From positions 1-27,843 of the forward strand of contig CACFEM010000008.1 in the NCBI GenBank assembly GCA_902565325.1: DNA of 27,843 nucleotides. Reading direction: 5' to 3'. The notes beneath the pieces were generated by a model. That model worked only from the letters and a program-made list of their open reading frames with translations. It was not told where the DNA came from and did no database searches. This document shows, one piece after another, positions 1-8,303 of this stretch (position 1 is the first letter of the stretch; each line of letters begins with the position of its first letter). Made by a program: the position numbers and the translations under genes. This DNA comes from an uncultured Pelagibacteraceae bacterium (GTDB lineage Bacteria > Pseudomonadota > Alphaproteobacteria > Pelagibacterales > Pelagibacteraceae).

Positions 1-445
1 GATAATTATAGTATTTTTATTAATTTTAACTTCTTGTGGATATCAACCACTTTATAATACCGAACAAAAAGTAAAAAATTTAAATGTTAGTGAAGTAATA
101 TTTTCAGGAGATCAAAGAATCAATGATTTGATTTATCAAAAGCTTCCTTTTGTTTTGGTAAAAAATGATGAAAGTCTAAGCAAAGTTTCTTTAGAAAGTA
201 AAAAAGAGATTAAAGTAACATCAAAAAATTCGAAAGGACAGGCTTTATCATACAGAACCATTATAAAGGTAAAAATTCTTATATTAGATAATAATGAAAA
301 TATTCTTGATCAAAAATCTGTTCAAAAGAATTTTTCTTATAATGCTGACGAAAATAAATTTAAGTTTAAAGAATATCAGGAAGAAATAGAAGAAAATTTA
401 ATTGATGGAATCGTAGAAGATATAATTATTCATCTAACTTACTAA
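1..445 (+). CDS. lptE: LPS-assembly lipoprotein LptE (5' truncated by window edge)
   Basis: Reading is open from base 2, so the true start lies left of the window. The first visible residues are hydrophobic and end in a lipobox, LTSC followed by GYQPLY. Cys-Gly-(F/Y)-x-P-L-Y just after the lipidated cysteine is the hallmark of LptE, the small outer-membrane lipoprotein that plugs the LptD translocon and helps insert lipopolysaccharide. The rest is a short alpha/beta protein ending in a Glu-rich helix, as in the family. The stop codon abuts the holA start with no spacer, and an lptE-holA pair is standard in Alphaproteobacteria (usually after leuS). A TTG at 128 is an in-frame codon, not the start. 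Identification rests on the lipobox motif and on context, because LptE sequences diverge strongly. Confidence 0.85.
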   Translation, partial: IIIVFLLILTSCGYQPLYNTEQKVKNLNVSEVIFSGDQRINDLIYQKLPFVLVKNDESLSKVSLESKKEIKVTSKNSKGQALSYRTIIKVKILILDNNENILDQKSVQKNFSYNADENKFKFKEYQEEIEENLIDGIVEDIIIHLTY

Positions 446-1429
446 ATGATTGTTAAATATTTCGATCTAAAAAAAAATATAATTCAAAACAAAAAGTTTT
501 TTCTACTTTATGGAAAAAATGAAGGTTTAATTGAAGAAACAATTAAAAATTCTCTTAAACCAATATTGCCTAAAAATGTTTTTAATTATGAGGAAAAAGA
601 AATATTAGATGATCATGAAAGTTTTAAGGAAAACCTTATTAATAAGTCATTTTTCGATAATGAAAAATTAATTATTGTTAAAAGAACAACAGATAAATTG
701 TTTAAATTAATTGAGGAATTGATTCCTAAAAATATTGAGGATGTTTCAATAATTTTCATCGCAAACACATTGGAAAAGAGATCAAAAATAAGAAATTTTT
801 TTGAAAAATCTGATAACACCATTTGTGTTGCTTTTTATGAAGATAATATTCAAACATTATCTTCTATTGCTCAAAAAATTTTAAAAGAAAAAAAAATAAA
901 TATTTCTCAACAAGATTTAAACATATTAGCCGAGAGAGCTAAAGGTGATAGAATAAATCTTACTAATGAGTTAGAAAAAATTATAAATTTTTCATTAAAT
1001 AAAAGATCTATCGGCATTGATGAAATATTAAAGCTAAGTAATTTGTCAGAAAATTATGATATTAGTGAATTAGTTGATAGCTCTTTGTCAAAAAATAAAA
1101 AAAAATTAAATAAAATTATGAATGAAAATAATTTTAGCCAAGAAGATTGTGTGTTAATTTTAAGAATCTTTTTATCAAAATTAAAAAGACTTCTGGCCCT
1201 TTATCTAGATCCAAATATTAAAACAAATATTGAAAAAGCTTTATCGTCATATAGACCACCAATATTTTGGAAAGATAAAGAAGTTGTAAAACAACAAATA
1301 AAAATCTTAAATATTCAAAAAACAATAGAACTTGTTCGTAAAACAAATGAAATAGAATTAATTATTAAAAAAAATCCAAGTATTTCAATTAATGTTACAA
1401 CTGATTTTATTTTAAACCAAGCGGTTTAA
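446..1429 (+). CDS. holA: DNA polymerase III delta subunit (clamp-loader wrench)
   Basis: A 327-residue protein, close to the usual HolA length of about 340. The N-terminus carries the family signature FFLLYGKNEGLIEE (about residues 18-31), followed by a RecA-like fold without a functional Walker A motif, as expected for delta. The middle (about 140-210) has the helical lid region (ILAERAKGDRINLTNELEKI). The C-terminal third is the helical collar that joins the clamp-loader pentamer. Delta opens the beta clamp for loading onto primed DNA. The ATG follows the lptE TAA directly, so the two are co-transcribed and probably translationally coupled. The gene converges on parB with a 1-nt gap and its stop lies inside a possible terminator hairpin. 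Confidence 0.93.
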   Translation: MIVKYFDLKKNIIQNKKFFLLYGKNEGLIEETIKNSLKPILPKNVFNYEEKEILDDHESFKENLINKSFFDNEKLIIVKRTTDKLFKLIEELIPKNIEDVSIIFIANTLEKRSKIRNFFEKSDNTICVAFYEDNIQTLSSIAQKILKEKKINISQQDLNILAERAKGDRINLTNELEKIINFSLNKRSIGIDEILKLSNLSENYDISELVDSSLSKNKKKLNKIMNENNFSQEDCVLILRIFLSKLKRLLALYLDPNIKTNIEKALSSYRPPIFWKDKEVVKQQIKILNIQKTIELVRKTNEIELIIKKNPSISINVTTDFILNQAV

Positions 1430-1446
1430 ATTAGTAATTTTTTTTT
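1411..1446 (+). terminator. Possible rho-independent terminator for lptE-holA
   Basis: A perfect 8-bp inverted repeat (TTTAAACC at 1411-1418, GGTTTAAA at 1423-1430) with an AAGC loop overlaps the last codons and stop of holA. Nine T residues follow at 1438-1446. The T-run begins 7 nt after the stem instead of directly, which weakens the call. It sits exactly where the rightward lptE-holA unit meets the leftward parB gene. In the parB direction no T-run follows the stem, so it would act one way. Confidence 0.4.
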
Positions 1447-2273
1447 ACTATTTCGATTATTTTATTTAATTGGTCTAAATCCTTATACTCAAAACTTATC
1501 TTTCCTTTATTTCTTTTGTTATTTTGTATATCAACGTTTATACCTATTTGATTTGAGATAGATAATTCAAGAGCAATAATATTAGTGTCCTTAGACTTGC
1601 TTGACTTTTGTTTTTTATTTTTAAAAATTTTAACAAAATTTTCTGCTTGTCTAACGGAAAGTTTTTTTTCTATAATTTTTGATGCCACAAAACTAGCATT
1701 TTCAAGACCTACTAAGATTTTAGCATGACCAGGAGTTAATTTCTGAGTTTCAATTAATTTTATAACTTCATCTGGCAAAGTTAGAAGTCTCAAAGAATTT
1801 GAAATATGACTTCTACTTTTACCAATAAATTTTGATACTTTTTCTTGATCATATGAGAATTCATCTATTAATCTTTTATAACCTTGGGCTTCTTCAAGAG
1901 GATTTAAGTCGTGTCTTTGAACATTTTCTACAATTGCAAATTCTAAGGATTTCAAATCATCTGCCTCTGTAACAACAACAGGAACATTGTGAAGTCCAGC
2001 ACGTTGAGCTGCAAGCCATCTTCTTTCACCTGCAATAATTTCAAATTTCGATTTATCATCATTAGACTCCCTGACAATAATTGGCTGGATCATTCCTCTT
2101 TCTTTAATAGATTTAGTTAAATCTTCTAAATTACTTTCATCAAAAATTTTTCTTGGTTGAAATTTGTTTGGAGTTAAATCACTTATTGCTAAATGATTTT
2201 TTTGAGGCTCTACTTTTGTTTCTCCTATTAAGGAAGATAATCCTCTGCCCAGTCCCTTTTTAATTTTATCCAT
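1431..2273 (-). CDS. parB: Chromosome partitioning protein ParB (parS-binding CTPase)
   Basis: A 280-residue ParB of normal length. The N-terminus KKGLGRGLSSLIGE is the ParA-stimulating peptide. The CTP-binding ParB/Srx domain has GERRWLAAQRAG (82-93) and the ENVQRHDLNPLEEA segment (116-129). A helix-turn-helix follows at about 145-165 (SRSHISNSLRLLTLP) and reads parS. The last 45 residues form the dimerisation domain. ParB loads at parS, spreads as a CTP-dependent clamp and drives origin segregation with ParA. Its ATG overlaps the parA stop by one base (TAATG), so the pair is an operon. A perfect parS lies about 1.4 kb upstream, inside rsmG. Confidence 0.96.
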   Translation of the reverse strand: MDKIKKGLGRGLSSLIGETKVEPQKNHLAISDLTPNKFQPRKIFDESNLEDLTKSIKERGMIQPIIVRESNDDKSKFEIIAGERRWLAAQRAGLHNVPVVVTEADDLKSLEFAIVENVQRHDLNPLEEAQGYKRLIDEFSYDQEKVSKFIGKSRSHISNSLRLLTLPDEVIKLIETQKLTPGHAKILVGLENASFVASKIIEKKLSVRQAENFVKIFKNKKQKSSKSKDTNIIALELSISNQIGINVDIQNNKRNKGKISFEYKDLDQLNKIIEIVKKNY

Positions 2274-3067
2274 TAAGCTGCACTTCCCACTGTTGACTCT
2301 TGGTTGATAAATTCATCAGTAAAACTAAAATACGATTTACTACCTGGACAGGATTTGTCATAAATTAAAACTGGCATGCCATGTGAAGGAGCTTCGGACA
2401 ATCTCACGTTCCTTGGTATCACTGTTGAGTAAACTTTTTCAGTAAAATAATCTCTAGCTTCTTTCTCCACTTGTGAAGAAAGTTTATTTCTTTTGTCATA
2501 CATCGTTAAAAGTATGCCTCTTATTTGTAAACCTGGATTTAAACTTACTTTTATACGTTCAATCGTCTTCATTAATTGAGTTAAGCCTTCAAGAGCAAAA
2601 AATTCAGTTTGCAATGGAACTAAGAGTGAATTTGAGCACACCAGAGCCATAACCGTTAATAGGCTCAATGAAGGCGGGCAATCAATAAGAACATAGTCAT
2701 AAGATCCTCTAGAATTGTTTAAATATGCGGTTAATTTAGACTTTAATATAAACGCCCTGTTACTATCATCAGCTGTCTCAACTTCTAATCCTGATAAATC
2801 GACATTAGAAGTGATAATATCTAAATTATTAAACTGTGTCCTCTTAATTACATCGCTAATTTCTTTAGTCCCATTCAATACTCCATAAATTGTATCGCTT
2901 GAGCTATCCATATTGGATAATCCTAGTCCTGTTGTTGCATTTCCTTGAGGATCTAAATCGATAACTAAAATTTTTTTATTCAATTGCGATAGTCCGGCTG
3001 CAAGATTTATGACAGTTGTAGTTTTACCTACCCCACCCTTTTGATTTATCACAGAAATAATTTGCAT
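2273..3067 (-). CDS. parA: Chromosome partitioning ATPase ParA
   Basis: A 264-residue ParA/Soj-type ATPase. A deviant Walker A box KGGVGKTT (10-17) has the signature first lysine. VIDLDPQGNATTG (35-47) is the Walker A' region and YVLIDCPPSLS (about 125-135) is Walker B. Like other chromosomal ParA proteins it lacks the N-terminal DNA-binding domain of plasmid type Ia ParA. It binds DNA non-specifically as an ATP dimer and forms the gradient along which ParB-parS complexes move. It lies between rsmG and parB, only 20 bp after rsmG with no visible Shine-Dalgarno sequence, so it probably belongs to the mnmE-mnmG-rsmG-parA-parB transcript. Confidence 0.97.
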   Translation of the reverse strand: MQIISVINQKGGVGKTTTVINLAAGLSQLNKKILVIDLDPQGNATTGLGLSNMDSSSDTIYGVLNGTKEISDVIKRTQFNNLDIITSNVDLSGLEVETADDSNRAFILKSKLTAYLNNSRGSYDYVLIDCPPSLSLLTVMALVCSNSLLVPLQTEFFALEGLTQLMKTIERIKVSLNPGLQIRGILLTMYDKRNKLSSQVEKEARDYFTEKVYSTVIPRNVRLSEAPSHGMPVLIYDKSCPGSKSYFSFTDEFINQESTVGSAA

Positions 3068-3087
3068 TTAATTTTTTTATTACAATT

Positions 3088-3732
3088 TTAACTTTTTTTT
3101 TTAATTTTTTTAATATTTATCAAAAATGAATCTTCGTTTGTTAAACTTTTTTTTTCTGTATAGTCCAGTTCCCAATTATTTTTTGAATTTTCAAATATTT
3201 TTTTTCCACTCTTCCCCATAAAAAAAATTACATTTTTATATTTTGAAAAATTTTCATAAACTAAATCTAATACAATTGGCATTGGTTTAAATGCTCTCGA
3301 CATTATCGTCCCTGTTTCTAAATTTTTTATTTCAAATATATTTTTTTGATTAACTTCTGTGTTTAAATTTAATTTTTTTGAAACTTCCTTTAAAAAACAG
3401 CTTTTATGGTAGCTTTTTTCGTAAAGGTGCACAGTCATATTGTTTTTCATATTTTTTAGTATAATTGCTACGATTATACCAGGCATTCCCCCTCCTGAGC
3501 CTAAATCTGTGGTTGTATTGCTATTTAAGTCAACAAAATCAATAATTTGTGCGGAATCTATAATATGGCGGTCAATTATAGCCTTTTTTGATGCTGTATT
3601 TTGGCTAATTATGTTGATTTTTTTATTTTTTTCAAGAATCATGGATATATAGTTTTCAAAATCAAAAAATGTTTCACGTGAAACAATTAAGTGATTGATT
3701 CTAGAATAAGAATTTAAAATTTCTTGGTCCAT
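3088..3732 (-). CDS. rsmG: 16S rRNA (guanine527-N7)-methyltransferase RsmG (GidB)
   Basis: A 214-residue SAM-dependent Rossmann methyltransferase. The SAM-binding loop is DLGSGGGMPG (76-85), and the RsmG motif MSRAFKPMP follows near residue 143. The N-terminal helix FDFENYISMILEKNKKINI (24-42) is typical. The enzyme makes m7G527 in 16S rRNA in the streptomycin-binding region. Its start overlaps the mnmG stop by one base (TAATG), the same coupling as parA-parB. Residues 17-21 (VSRET) are encoded by a perfect parS palindrome, so this gene has a dual role as protein code and partition site. The C-terminal end is lysine-rich. Confidence 0.95.
   Translation of the reverse strand: MDQEILNSYSRINHLIVSRETFFDFENYISMILEKNKKINIISQNTASKKAIIDRHIIDSAQIIDFVDLNSNTTTDLGSGGGMPGIIVAIILKNMKNNMTVHLYEKSYHKSCFLKEVSKKLNLNTEVNQKNIFEIKNLETGTIMSRAFKPMPIVLDLVYENFSKYKNVIFFMGKSGKKIFENSKNNWELDYTEKKSLTNEDSFLINIKKIKKKS
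3670..3685. promoter_or_regulatory. parS: parS partition site (ParB-binding palindrome)
   Basis: The 16 bases TGTTTCACGTGAAACA are a perfect palindrome and match the bacterial parS consensus at every position. The site lies inside the 5' end of rsmG, where its codons give Val-Ser-Arg-Glu-Thr. It is about 0.6 kb upstream of parA, about 1.4 kb upstream of parB, and about 10 kb from the proposed oriC. The 16-bp match and the parAB context make chance very unlikely. I found no second full match in the window; the other CACGTG core (4553-4558) is degenerate. Confidence 0.95.
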
Positions 3733-5603
3733 TAAGCTATACGCTTAATAGACTTTCTTTTGACATGTGACAACAAAATATATACTGCTGCAGGAGTTAT
3801 TCCATCGATTCTCAATGCTTGACCCATAGTTTTTGGTCTTATTTCCTTAAATTTAGCTTTAACTTCATTTGATAAACCTGAGAGACCATCATAATTAATT
3901 TTGTCAGGTATAATTAGGTTTTCGTCCCTCTTAAATGCTAAAATATCAGCCTTTTGCTTCTTTAAATATCCTCTGTAATGGGCGTTAATTTCTACTTGTT
4001 CATCAATTTCTTTACTAAAAAAAGGTATATCAGTCCATATTTCTCTAATTTTGCTCATATTTACCCCTTTTTGGGTTAATATTTCATTAGATGATCTAAA
4101 TATTCCATCTTTTGCTATTTTTATTCCAAATTTCTCTGCTTTAGATGGTGAAATCATTGAATCTCTCATTTTTACATTTATTTGACTAATTTGCTCAAAT
4201 TTACTCAAATATATGGTTTTTCTCTCATTAGCTATTAAGCCAATTTCTATTCCCTTTGCAGTTAATCTTTGATCGGCATTATCAGATCTCAAGCTCAATC
4301 GGTATTCTGCTCTTGATGTAAACATACGATATGGCTCAGCTACACCTTTGGTCACCAAATCATCAATCATTACTCCTATATAAGCGTCAGATCTATCAAG
4401 TATGAATGGTTCCAATTTTTTAACAGACAAGGCAGCGTTTATTCCTGCTATAAGGCCCTGTGCAGCAGCTTCCTCATATCCTGTTGTTCCATTAATTTGG
4501 CCAGCTAGATAAAGATTGCTTATCTTTTTAGTTTCAAGGGTTAAGAATAGTTCACGTGGATCTATATAGTCATATTCTATTGCATATCCTGGTCTTAATA
4601 TAGTAACATTCTCTAAACCATTGATATTATTACATATTTCTTGTTGAACCTCAGATGGAAGTGATGTCGAGATACCATTTGGGTAAATTGTATGATCATT
4701 TAGGCCTTCTGGTTCTAAAAATATCTGGTGACGAACTTTATCTGCAAATTTTACTATCTTATCTTCTATAGATGGACAATATCTTGGGCCTACACCTTTT
4801 ATGCTACCCGAGTACATGGCACTCTTAGTTAAATTCTTTTCTATAATGTCATGAACCTTTTTGTTTGTATAAGTCATTCGACAAGATATTTGTTTGTTTA
4901 AATTTTTTTTAGTTAAGAATGAAAAAAAATAAGGATCTTCATCTGCAAATTGTTCTTCTAAGTTTTCAAAATTAATAGTCCTTGAATCTAACCTTGGTGG
5001 TGTTCCGGTTTTTAACCTTCCAATTTTAAAATTATATTTTGCTAATTGTTCACTCAAACCTGTTGAAGGTTTTTCATCGTATCTTCCTGCTGGTGTTCTT
5101 TCATCACCTATATGTATCAAACCATTTAAAAAAGTCCCTGTTGTGAGTATTATCTTGTTAGATATAACTTTCTTACCTTCTTTAGTTTCAAATCCATTTA
5201 TTGAATTTTTATTAAAAATAAACTTTACTACTGGATCTGAAAAAACGCTTAAATTACAATAGTTTAACAGTTTTTCTTGCATAAATTTACGATAAAGTGA
5301 TCTGTCAGATTGAGTTCTTGGTCCTCTGACTGCTGGCCCTCTACTTCTATTTAACAGTCTAAATTGTATACCTGATTTATCTGCTACATCTCCCATAACA
5401 CCATCAAGAGCATCTATTTCTCTAACTAAGTGACCTTTACCCAAACCACCTATTGCAGGGTTACAAGACATCTCACCAATAGTTTCTATTTTGTGAGTAA
5501 ATAGGGCAGTGTTGACTCCAAGACGGGCTGATGCTGCTGCAGCTTCACATCCAGCATGACCACCTCCAATTACCACTACATCAAATGACAAATCATTTTT
5601 CAT
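3732..5603 (-). CDS. mnmG: tRNA uridine-5-carboxymethylaminomethyl modification enzyme MnmG (GidA)
   Basis: A 623-residue FAD protein, the normal length for MnmG. The dinucleotide-binding motif is [13 protein letters not shown] (10-22), followed by [19 protein letters not shown] (47-65), a family signature. [14 protein letters not shown] and the helical C-terminal domain with [10 protein letters not shown] and [11 protein letters not shown] are present. With MnmE it makes cmnm5 (or nm5) at U34 of tRNAs reading split codon boxes, using FAD, NADH, methylene-THF and glycine or ammonium. It lies downstream of mnmE across a 117-bp gap and is coupled to rsmG by a one-base overlap. Confidence 0.97.
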   Translation of the reverse strand: MKNDLSFDVVVIGGGHAGCEAAAASARLGVNTALFTHKIETIGEMSCNPAIGGLGKGHLVREIDALDGVMGDVADKSGIQFRLLNRSRGPAVRGPRTQSDRSLYRKFMQEKLLNYCNLSVFSDPVVKFIFNKNSINGFETKEGKKVISNKIILTTGTFLNGLIHIGDERTPAGRYDEKPSTGLSEQLAKYNFKIGRLKTGTPPRLDSRTINFENLEEQFADEDPYFFSFLTKKNLNKQISCRMTYTNKKVHDIIEKNLTKSAMYSGSIKGVGPRYCPSIEDKIVKFADKVRHQIFLEPEGLNDHTIYPNGISTSLPSEVQQEICNNINGLENVTILRPGYAIEYDYIDPRELFLTLETKKISNLYLAGQINGTTGYEEAAAQGLIAGINAALSVKKLEPFILDRSDAYIGVMIDDLVTKGVAEPYRMFTSRAEYRLSLRSDNADQRLTAKGIEIGLIANERKTIYLSKFEQISQINVKMRDSMISPSKAEKFGIKIAKDGIFRSSNEILTQKGVNMSKIREIWTDIPFFSKEIDEQVEINAHYRGYLKKQKADILAFKRDENLIIPDKINYDGLSGLSNEVKAKFKEIRPKTMGQALRIDGITPAAVYILLSHVKRKSIKRIA

Positions 5604-5720
5604 AAACCAAATTTATAGGTGTTTATATAATTTACAAGATAGGCTTATTTTTTTATAAATAAGTGTGGATTATCAACGTTTTTTGATAAAAAAAGGTCAA
5701 AAAACCAGCAAAAGAGGTAT
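5604..5720. other. mnmE-mnmG spacer with two small inverted repeats
   Basis: This 117-bp gap is long for this window. It holds a 7-bp inverted repeat (CTTATTT, loop TTTTAT, AAATAAG at about 5644-5663) and a second one (TTATCAA at 5670-5676, TTGATAA at 5683-5689, 6-nt loop). Between and overlapping them is TGTGGATTA (5664-5672), one mismatch from a DnaA box. T-runs lie before the second hairpin in the direction of transcription, not after it, so it is not a normal terminator. It may hold the mnmG promoter or a processing site. No function can be assigned. Confidence 0.35.
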
Positions 5721-7052
5721 TTATTTCCCAATGCAAAAATCGTTGAAAATACTACCTAATATCTCCTCTACATCGACTTTTCCAACTATCATACCTAAAT
5801 GCCTAGTAGCTAATCTTAAATCTTCAGCTGCTTTGTCAAAATCTTCAATTTCTTTTTTTTGATTAAAGTTATTTATATGATCTAAACATTGTTGCAAATG
5901 TTGTCGATGTCTTTCCCTGGTAATTAAAATATCATCACTTGAGATAAATTTATTTTTTAAATTATTTTTTATTTTTGAAATTAATTCCTCAACGTTTTTA
6001 TTTTCTTTAATTGAAATTAAAACATGATTTATTTTTTTAATTTGTGGATCAATATCTTTTTCTAAAAGATCAGACTTATTTACAACTAAAATTGCATTAT
6101 CGTCTAACAGACCCTTCAAAATATCAGTAAATTCAAGGTTTTTAGCCTCCACTACAACAAGCTTCAAATCTGCTTCTTCTGCTCTATTTAAGGATAATTT
6201 AATACCTTTTTTTTCTATCTCATCTTTGGAATCTCTTATTCCAGCAGTATCAGATATTGTTACTGGATAACCATCTAAATTAAGATGAGTTTCAATGACG
6301 TCTCTAGTAGTGCCAGCTATCTCTGAAACAATTGCAACATCTCTATTAGATAAATGATTCATCAGGCTAGATTTGCCAGCATTAGTAGGTCCAAGGATTG
6401 CAATCTTAAAACCTTCTCGTATTCTTTCTCCGACTTTCTGATCGTTTAATATTTTTTTAATTTTAATTATAACTTCATCTGAACTATTTTTAATTTCGTC
6501 TAAAATATTATTTGGCAAATCTTCTTCTGGAAAATCAATTTTCGCTTCGACATGAGCTAAAATTTTTAAAAGTTTATCTCTAAGATAATTGAATTGATCT
6601 GCCGATTTTCCATTCATAATTTTTATTGCTTGCTGTCTTTGAATTTCAGTTTCAGACGAAATTAGATCAGCAATACTCTCAGCTTTAAGCAAATTTATTT
6701 TGCCATTTTGAAATGCTAGTTTTGTAAACTCACCTGGTTCAGCTAATCTGCAATTTTCTATGTCGGAAAGGGTAGAGTGGAGGGTTTCCACTACAGCTTT
6801 GCTTCCATGAACCTGAATCTCAGCCATATCTTCTCCTGTGTAGCTCTCAGGGCCAGGAAACCAAAGAATTAATCCCTCATCAATCAGCTCAGAAGTGTTG
6901 ATTTTATTGATTTTTCTTAAAGTTGCTACTCTTGGCTTTGGGATTGCCTTCCCAGTTAATAACTTAATTATTTTTGAAGTTTCTTCACCGGATATTCTTA
7001 TTACAGCAATTCCCGAGGTTCCTGGTCCAGTCGATAAAGCGAATATGGTCAT
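5721..7052 (-). CDS. mnmE: tRNA modification GTPase MnmE (TrmE)
   Basis: 443 residues, slightly shorter than the E. coli protein (454). The N-terminal folate-binding domain starts TIFALSTGPGTSGIAVIRISG. The inserted G domain has G1 GPTNAGKSS (221-229), the G2 region AGTTRD (246-251), G3 DTAG (268-271) and G4 NKSD (325-328). The protein ends in CIGK (440-443), whose cysteine is the conserved MnmE C-terminal residue. It works as a dimer with MnmG to modify U34 of tRNA, activated by K+ and GTP-driven G-domain pairing. In relatives it follows rho directly; here two sulfotransferase genes lie between. Confidence 0.96.
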   Translation of the reverse strand: MTIFALSTGPGTSGIAVIRISGEETSKIIKLLTGKAIPKPRVATLRKINKINTSELIDEGLILWFPGPESYTGEDMAEIQVHGSKAVVETLHSTLSDIENCRLAEPGEFTKLAFQNGKINLLKAESIADLISSETEIQRQQAIKIMNGKSADQFNYLRDKLLKILAHVEAKIDFPEEDLPNNILDEIKNSSDEVIIKIKKILNDQKVGERIREGFKIAILGPTNAGKSSLMNHLSNRDVAIVSEIAGTTRDVIETHLNLDGYPVTISDTAGIRDSKDEIEKKGIKLSLNRAEEADLKLVVVEAKNLEFTDILKGLLDDNAILVVNKSDLLEKDIDPQIKKINHVLISIKENKNVEELISKIKNNLKNKFISSDDILITRERHRQHLQQCLDHINNFNQKKEIEDFDKAAEDLRLATRHLGMIVGKVDVEEILGSIFNDFCIGK

Positions 7053-7096
7053 AAAATTATTTAATATTAATTAAGCTATATGTAAAATTATTTAAT
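7052..7096. repeat. 14-bp direct repeat at mnmE start / sulfotransferase stop
   Basis: TAAAATTATTTAAT occurs exactly at 7052-7065 and again at 7083-7096, a 31-bp period. The first copy touches the mnmE start codon and the second covers the stop of the upstream sulfotransferase gene. Since the sequence is only A and T, chance similarity is possible, but the position at the edge of the inserted gene pair fits a duplicated junction. Confidence 0.35.
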
Positions 7097-8303
7097 TAAA
7101 ATCAAAATAATCTTTGAAATGCTTATATTTATAAATATTTGATTTTTGAATTGGTTTTCTAGCTTGATTAGCACTTGCTGTTTTAATTATAAGAGAATTT
7201 GAGCTATAAAAATTAATATAATCATCATTTCTATCTAGATCACAAAAATCAATCAATTTATTTATAGTATTAACAGGGTCTGAAAGTAACTCTTCAAATT
7301 TTAAATCAATAATATTGTTAATGTTTTTACTTTTCCATAAATCAATTAATTCAAAATAATTTTTGTGATACATGAATATTTCTTTTTTAGAGTTTGTCCA
7401 ATTAAGACCCGATGAATTAAAATTTATTTTATAGAGGGAGCAAAAGTTTTCAAATGGATCTCTTACACAATTTATTATTTTCGAATTTGTAAAAAAAGCG
7501 TTTATAATTCCTAAAAATTTAAAATTTTCAGTATTCTTATCAGTAACTACATTTTCTTTAATATTTTTAAGGTTAGTGTCATTTATGTAATGATCATAAA
7601 TACTATTATCTTTATTATTAATTTTGTTATTTATTTTATCGAAATCTAGAAGACCATCAGAAACAAAGTTTTCTCTAATTATTTTCTTCAAATTCGGTAT
7701 TTCACCAGCTTTGTAAATATTTTTATTAGATCCTAAAATTGATTCCACTAAAGAAGTTCCTGATCTTGGTAGTCCTATAATAAAAATAATTTTTTTTTGA
7801 TTTTGATAATTAATTTTTTCGAATGATAATTTACTAAATACATCTTTTAAATTTTGAAAATGCTTTTCAAGATTATTGAAATTAAAAGGTGTTATTTTTC
7901 TTTTGAGATTATTGGCCTTGGTAAAATAATCAGAAGATAGTTTATATTTTTTTAATTTTTCATTTAAAATTCCTAAAGAAAAATATAAATCTATTAGTTT
8001 TTCATCCGAAATTTCTTTTGATATTAACGTGGCAATTTTTCTTTCAAAATCACTTAATTCATTTTCATCTAGAAAATCTATGAGCAAACGATAAGCAACC
8101 GTATAAGCACTATCTAATTCTATTATCCTAAGATAAGTTTTTTTTGCCTCGTCAAATTTTCCAATAGATCTATACAAACCAGCTAAAAGCATTAAGTGCT
8201 CTAAATTTTGTGGAGTATTTAAAATTAATTTTTGAAGTAATTTCTCGGCTTCTAAAAATTTGTTAAATTGTAGTAGTTGTTTTATTTTATCTAGTTCAGT
8301 CAA
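7092..8303 (-). CDS. TPR-domain sulfotransferase (downstream member of tandem pair)
   Basis: 403 residues in two parts. Residues 1-135 are TPR-like helical repeats (for example AGLYRSIGKFDEAKKTYLRIIELD, 41-64). From about 170 a P-loop sulfotransferase domain begins: IIFIIGLPRSGTSLVESIL (172-190) is the 5'-phosphosulfate-binding loop for PAPS, and CVRDPFENFCSLY is the 3'-phosphate-binding segment. A C-terminal TASANQARKP...S motif is shared with its neighbour. The domain should transfer sulfate from PAPS to an unknown acceptor. The start overlaps the upstream paralogue by 8 nt, so they are co-translated. No signal peptide is seen. It is an insertion between rho and mnmE. The acceptor cannot be inferred. 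Confidence 0.8.
   Translation of the reverse strand: MTELDKIKQLLQFNKFLEAEKLLQKLILNTPQNLEHLMLLAGLYRSIGKFDEAKKTYLRIIELDSAYTVAYRLLIDFLDENELSDFERKIATLISKEISDEKLIDLYFSLGILNEKLKKYKLSSDYFTKANNLKRKITPFNFNNLEKHFQNLKDVFSKLSFEKINYQNQKKIIFIIGLPRSGTSLVESILGSNKNIYKAGEIPNLKKIIRENFVSDGLLDFDKINNKINNKDNSIYDHYINDTNLKNIKENVVTDKNTENFKFLGIINAFFTNSKIINCVRDPFENFCSLYKINFNSSGLNWTNSKKEIFMYHKNYFELIDLWKSKNINNIIDLKFEELLSDPVNTINKLIDFCDLDRNDDYINFYSSNSLIIKTASANQARKPIQKSNIYKYKHFKDYFDFN

Noticed and set aside
4551..4560. Second CACGTG core (TTCACGTGGA) as another parS
   Set aside because: Five of 16 positions differ from the consensus, and the bases encode the conserved Asp-Pro-Arg-Glu of MnmG, which explains them.
5695..5706. 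Short hairpin plus T-run after mnmE as a terminator
   Set aside because: The stem is only 3 bp, too weak despite the run of seven T's on the minus strand.
5604..5720. E. coli-like origin next to mnmG
   Set aside because: Only one imperfect DnaA box in 117 bp, no box cluster; the hemE-ppsR gap is a much better candidate.
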